From contig CAUYLG010071695.1 of assembly GCA_963573385.1 (NCBI GenBank), positions 1-64,000 on the forward strand: DNA of 64,000 bases, in the 5' to 3' direction. The stretch is from Cacajao melanocephalus (lineage: Eukaryota > Chordata > Mammalia > Primates > Pitheciidae). Positions 28,400 through 64,000 of the stretch are shown in pieces. Within the stretch, counting starts at the first letter, position 1; every line of letters begins with the position of its first letter. Made by a program: the position numbers and the translations under genes. The notes under the pieces were generated by a model. It did no database searches, was not told the origin of the DNA, and saw only the letters and a list, made by a program, of their open reading frames with translations.

Positions 28400-28790
28400 C
28401 TTTCAGGCCCTGCAAGACCAGCCCCCTTTTACATCTTTGACCTTATCTTACTTTCTGCTCTAGCCACTGTGGTCTCCGTGTTCCTTGAACCCAGCAAGCA
28501 CACTCCTTCTCAGATCTTAGTACTTGGTGTTTCCTCTACCTGAAAAATTCTTCCTCCAAGGTAGCTGTTTAGCCATCTTCCTCACTTCATTCAGTACTAG
28601 CTCAGATGTAAGGCTCTCCCTAACTACCGTTTGGTTTTTTTTTTCCTCTACCATTTCACTATCCGACATGTATTTGTCTTCCCTGACTTAGAATGTAAGT
28701 TCCATGTAAATATATTTGTTTTGTTCATAATCCCTAGCACTTAAGAGTTCCCATCACACAATAAGGTGCTCTATAAATATTTGAATGAAT
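28400..28790 (-). mobile_element. L2 LINE 3' fragment
   Basis: 'actagctcagatgtaaggct', 'gaatgtaagttccatgtaaa', 'ataatccctagcacttaaga' and 'ctctataaatatttgaatga' give the usual L2 3' end order. Confidence 0.7.
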
Positions 28791-29600
28791 ATATAACAGA
28801 CTTTGCAGCTACCCAGGATATCTGGAGGTCGGAGGCTGCTGTTGTTTCTCCAGGCTCCCTCAGGATGCACTGCTGCCAGCCAGCATTACTCATTTTATTC
28901 CCTAGGGAACAGTGGGTTTGGTAGAACTCTCTTCTAAATCTCTTTTTCATAGAATTTAAATTATAAATTGGTCATTTACTGTTGTCATACAATATTGCGT
29001 TGCTGCATTTTCCATTGGTTATATTCATTTTAATATATTTCCTTCCAGCACTTGGTTTCTTGTTTTTCTGCTCACTGTCCACACGCACTCCACCTCAAGG
29101 CTGGAATAATTCTCTAGGAGCAAAAAAATCACCTTTTTCTTCGTACTTCATTGAACATTCTCTTTACAGTGTTAGATAAACCTAAAACAAAAGGAAACAA
29201 AAGTCTAGTAATTCGTAATACTCAAACCTACTGGATACCTGACATCATAGGGTAGCTGAAGATTTTGAGGCCAGAGCTTTAGGATTTAAAAAGCCACCAA
29301 CCATGACCATGTCCGACACGTTCTACAGATAACTCCTAGGTTACTGGGTGATTGTTTGGTGGGGAAGCGGGGAGTTATCTTTTTTTCAAAAGACCTTTTG
29401 GGGTATAGGAGTTTACTCGCTCTGCATACAGAAGGAATTCTAGCAGCTAGAATTGTACCACCCACCCCACGCACCCCTTACTGGCAGAAACCTTTGCCCC
29501 CCAACCCCCACCCCCACCAAATAAGGGCTCTTCACAGGGCAGTCGCCAGCTCCAGAGCCAGCTGCTTGACACCTATTGTCCCCATTTGGGCGTCAAGCGA
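28791..29600. other. Upstream flank of the CAPRIN1 island
   Basis: No repeat recognised. A C-rich run at 29497-29518 (blocks of 4-6 C) would allow a G-quadruplex on the minus strand. GC rises steadily towards 29600. Confidence 0.5.
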
Positions 29601-29884
29601 TTTCGCCTGAAGGACCCTAGCTTCCAGTGCGCTCAAAACTCAAGTCGCCGTTCCTTTGGCCTCGCCGGGGTCGTCCCCACCTGCGTCTAGTGGACGTCCC
29701 CCAGCGCAGGGGCCGGGGGACGGCAAGGAGACAAGCGGGCGGCCTCTTCCAGGCAGGCTTTCGCGCCGGGCAGCCCGAGCAGCCGCGAAGGCCCCCGCTC
29801 TCCGCTTCTCCCGCCCCCCCCCGCGCCCCAGAGGGCTGCTAGCTGGCTAAGTCCCTCCCGCTCCCGGTTCTCGCCTCACTAGGA

Positions 29885-30018
29885 GCGGCTCTCCGTGCAG
29901 CGGGGACTGGGCGAAGCGGCCTGCGCCCACGGAGCGCGCGACACTGCCCGGAAGGCACCGCCACCCTTGCCCCTTCAGCTGTCCACTCGGGATCTCCAGC
30001 GGCCTCCGCGCGCGCACG
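29885..30018 (+). other. CAPRIN1: Candidate untranslated first exon of CAPRIN1
   Basis: A strong donor, cacg|gtgagc, lies at 30018/30019. A strong acceptor ends at 30567: candidate branch point ctgac with A at 30512, pyrimidine-rich tract, and no AG until the final one directly before the ATG. A 549-base leader intron would therefore join this exon to the start codon. The left boundary is a guess. The alternative is an unspliced leader through 30019-30567. Confidence 0.4.
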
Positions 30019-30332
30019 GTGAGCGCCACCCGGAACCGAGCAGCTGCAGGGGAAGAGGGCCGCTGCGCCCGAGTGTCCTTTACCTCCGGACCGGCAGGAG
30101 CTTCCGAGGGGCTTGCCCCCAAGTCCCCCCACCCCACCCCGGTCATTTCCCATGCCCTTCTCTGCCCCGGAGCCCCGGCCTCTCTCTTCCTTCCCTTCCT
30201 CGGAAGCCGGAGAGCGCTGGCCCTCCCCGGTGGGGACCGTTGCGCTGGCCGTTGGCGGCCAGCGCGGCGAGGCCCCGCCCCCGGCACGAGCCTCGGAGCC
30301 CCGGGACCGGTAGGCCGAGTCGGCGGCTCCGC

Positions 30333-30357
30333 GGGGGAGGGGCGGGTCGGGGGGCGG
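30333..30357 (+). promoter_or_regulatory. G-quadruplex candidate with GC boxes
   Basis: Five G-runs separated by 1-2 bases (5, 4, 3, 6 and 2 G). It overlaps Sp1-like GC boxes 210 bases before the ATG. It acts in DNA if the leader intron is used and in the mRNA leader if it is not. Confidence 0.6.
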
Positions 30358-30567
30358 TGCGAGGCCCGGCCGGGCGCCCCGCTGGCAGGTCGCGCGCGCG
30401 CCCGCGCACTCTTCCTGCCCTCCAGGCGCGCGCCGCCCCCTCCCCCACCCGCTCGCGTAGGCTCCCGCCCGCTGCGCGTTTTGTCCCGCGTCTCGCCCCG
30501 TCCATCTTCTGACTCGCCGCTGTTGTCCTTCCTCCCGCTTTTTCTTCTCTCCTTTCGCGGTCTGAAG

Positions 30568-63341
<32,774 letters not shown>

Positions 63342-64000
63342 GTTAGTAGTGGTACATTTTTATGTGAGAGAGAAGTATAAGGCCAGTACTTTCAGGTTTT
63401 ATAAAGTTTGTGAAAATTAATTTTATTTTAAGGACTGTTTAATTTTGACCCTTAGGTCTTTTAATTTGATAAAAAGAATGTTATTGTTTCTATAATTTGA
63501 ATTTAAAATGTAGCCTTGTAATTGTTTATTTTTAAACTTATTGGCATGTAGACACAGAAAATAAATGCAAGTTTAATGAGTTTTCATAAACTGAAAACAC
63601 CTGCACCTAGATTAAGAAATGAAACATTGCCAGTACCTGAGAAACCTATGTTGTGTTCTCTCTCAATCACTAGTTACTCTCGCCCCTAATTATAGTAACC
63701 ACTTCCGTACTTCTGACTGTAATAGACCAGTTTTGCCTGTTTTTGTTAACAGGTGAAATTTTGCTTGGCTTTTAAAATTTCAAAATTAATCTAGGAATAA
63801 AAATAATAGAGGTGTCTTTCTTTGATAGAATTCTGGGAGAATTTCTAGATTTTATTACCTTAGAAAACAATAACAGCAGTGAAGTGGGTAAGGGAATATG
63901 TAAGAGGCAAAGGGACGAGAGAAACTACGAGACAGTTTCAGACTCTTTTTGGACTTAACCATTATTTGAAGTAGTAGCACTAAATAAAATTGGTGCCTTC
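63342..64000. other. CAPRIN1: CAPRIN1 intron, cut by window edge; old L1 piece
   Basis: 63540-63760 resembles antisense L1M 3' UTR ('gcacctagattaagaaatga', 'agaccagttttgcctgtttt'). The rest is unassigned. Confidence 0.6.

Overview
The window is nuclear DNA from a primate. More than sixty dimeric Alu elements or Alu pieces sit in both orientations, together with MIR, L2, L1M, MaLR LTR and fossil DNA transposons. There is one recognisable protein-coding gene, CAPRIN1 (cell cycle associated protein 1, an RNA-binding stress-granule protein that partners G3BP1 and FMRP). It starts at 30568 on the + strand and leaves the right edge unfinished. I can place ten coding exons by joining GT-AG introns into one uninterrupted frame of 410 residues plus one base. 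Five residues differ from the human protein as I remember it, so the donor is probably a non-human simian, but that rests on memory.

Layout. 1-29600 is intergenic. I see no gene there. It is a mosaic of Alus, an MLT1 LTR, an older retroviral-type LTR, L1M and L2 tails, MIRs, MER5-like and other hAT fossils, and a 210 bp sequence present twice (17941 and 18511). 29600-31700 is a CpG island with no TATA box: promoter, leader and first coding exon of CAPRIN1, with GC boxes, a strong G-quadruplex candidate and a YY1-type site just inside intron 1. 30784-48254 is a 17.5 kb first coding intron, fairly unique for its first 4.5 kb and then Alu-rich. It holds a full-length 5S rRNA retropseudogene at 35453-35573. 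48255-63341 carries coding exons 2-10, in groups separated by 3-4.5 kb Alu-rich introns. 63342-64000 is intron.

How it works together. The promoter island drives one transcript whose exons encode the disordered Ser/Gly/Pro/Ala N terminus, the coiled-coil and homology/dimerisation region, an acidic linker and the start of the G3BP1-binding region. That short linear motif is split between coding exons 9 and 10. The RGG boxes and Q-rich C terminus lie beyond the window. Everything else is transposon history. The most informative pieces are nested Alus with intact target-site duplications, a three-armed Alu inserted as one unit, Alu fold-back junctions, and DNA transposons whose 8-bp or TA target duplications are still readable. 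I found no CRISPR array, operon, phage, tRNA gene or undescribed system. The short reading frames scattered through the window are almost all Alu sequence read through.
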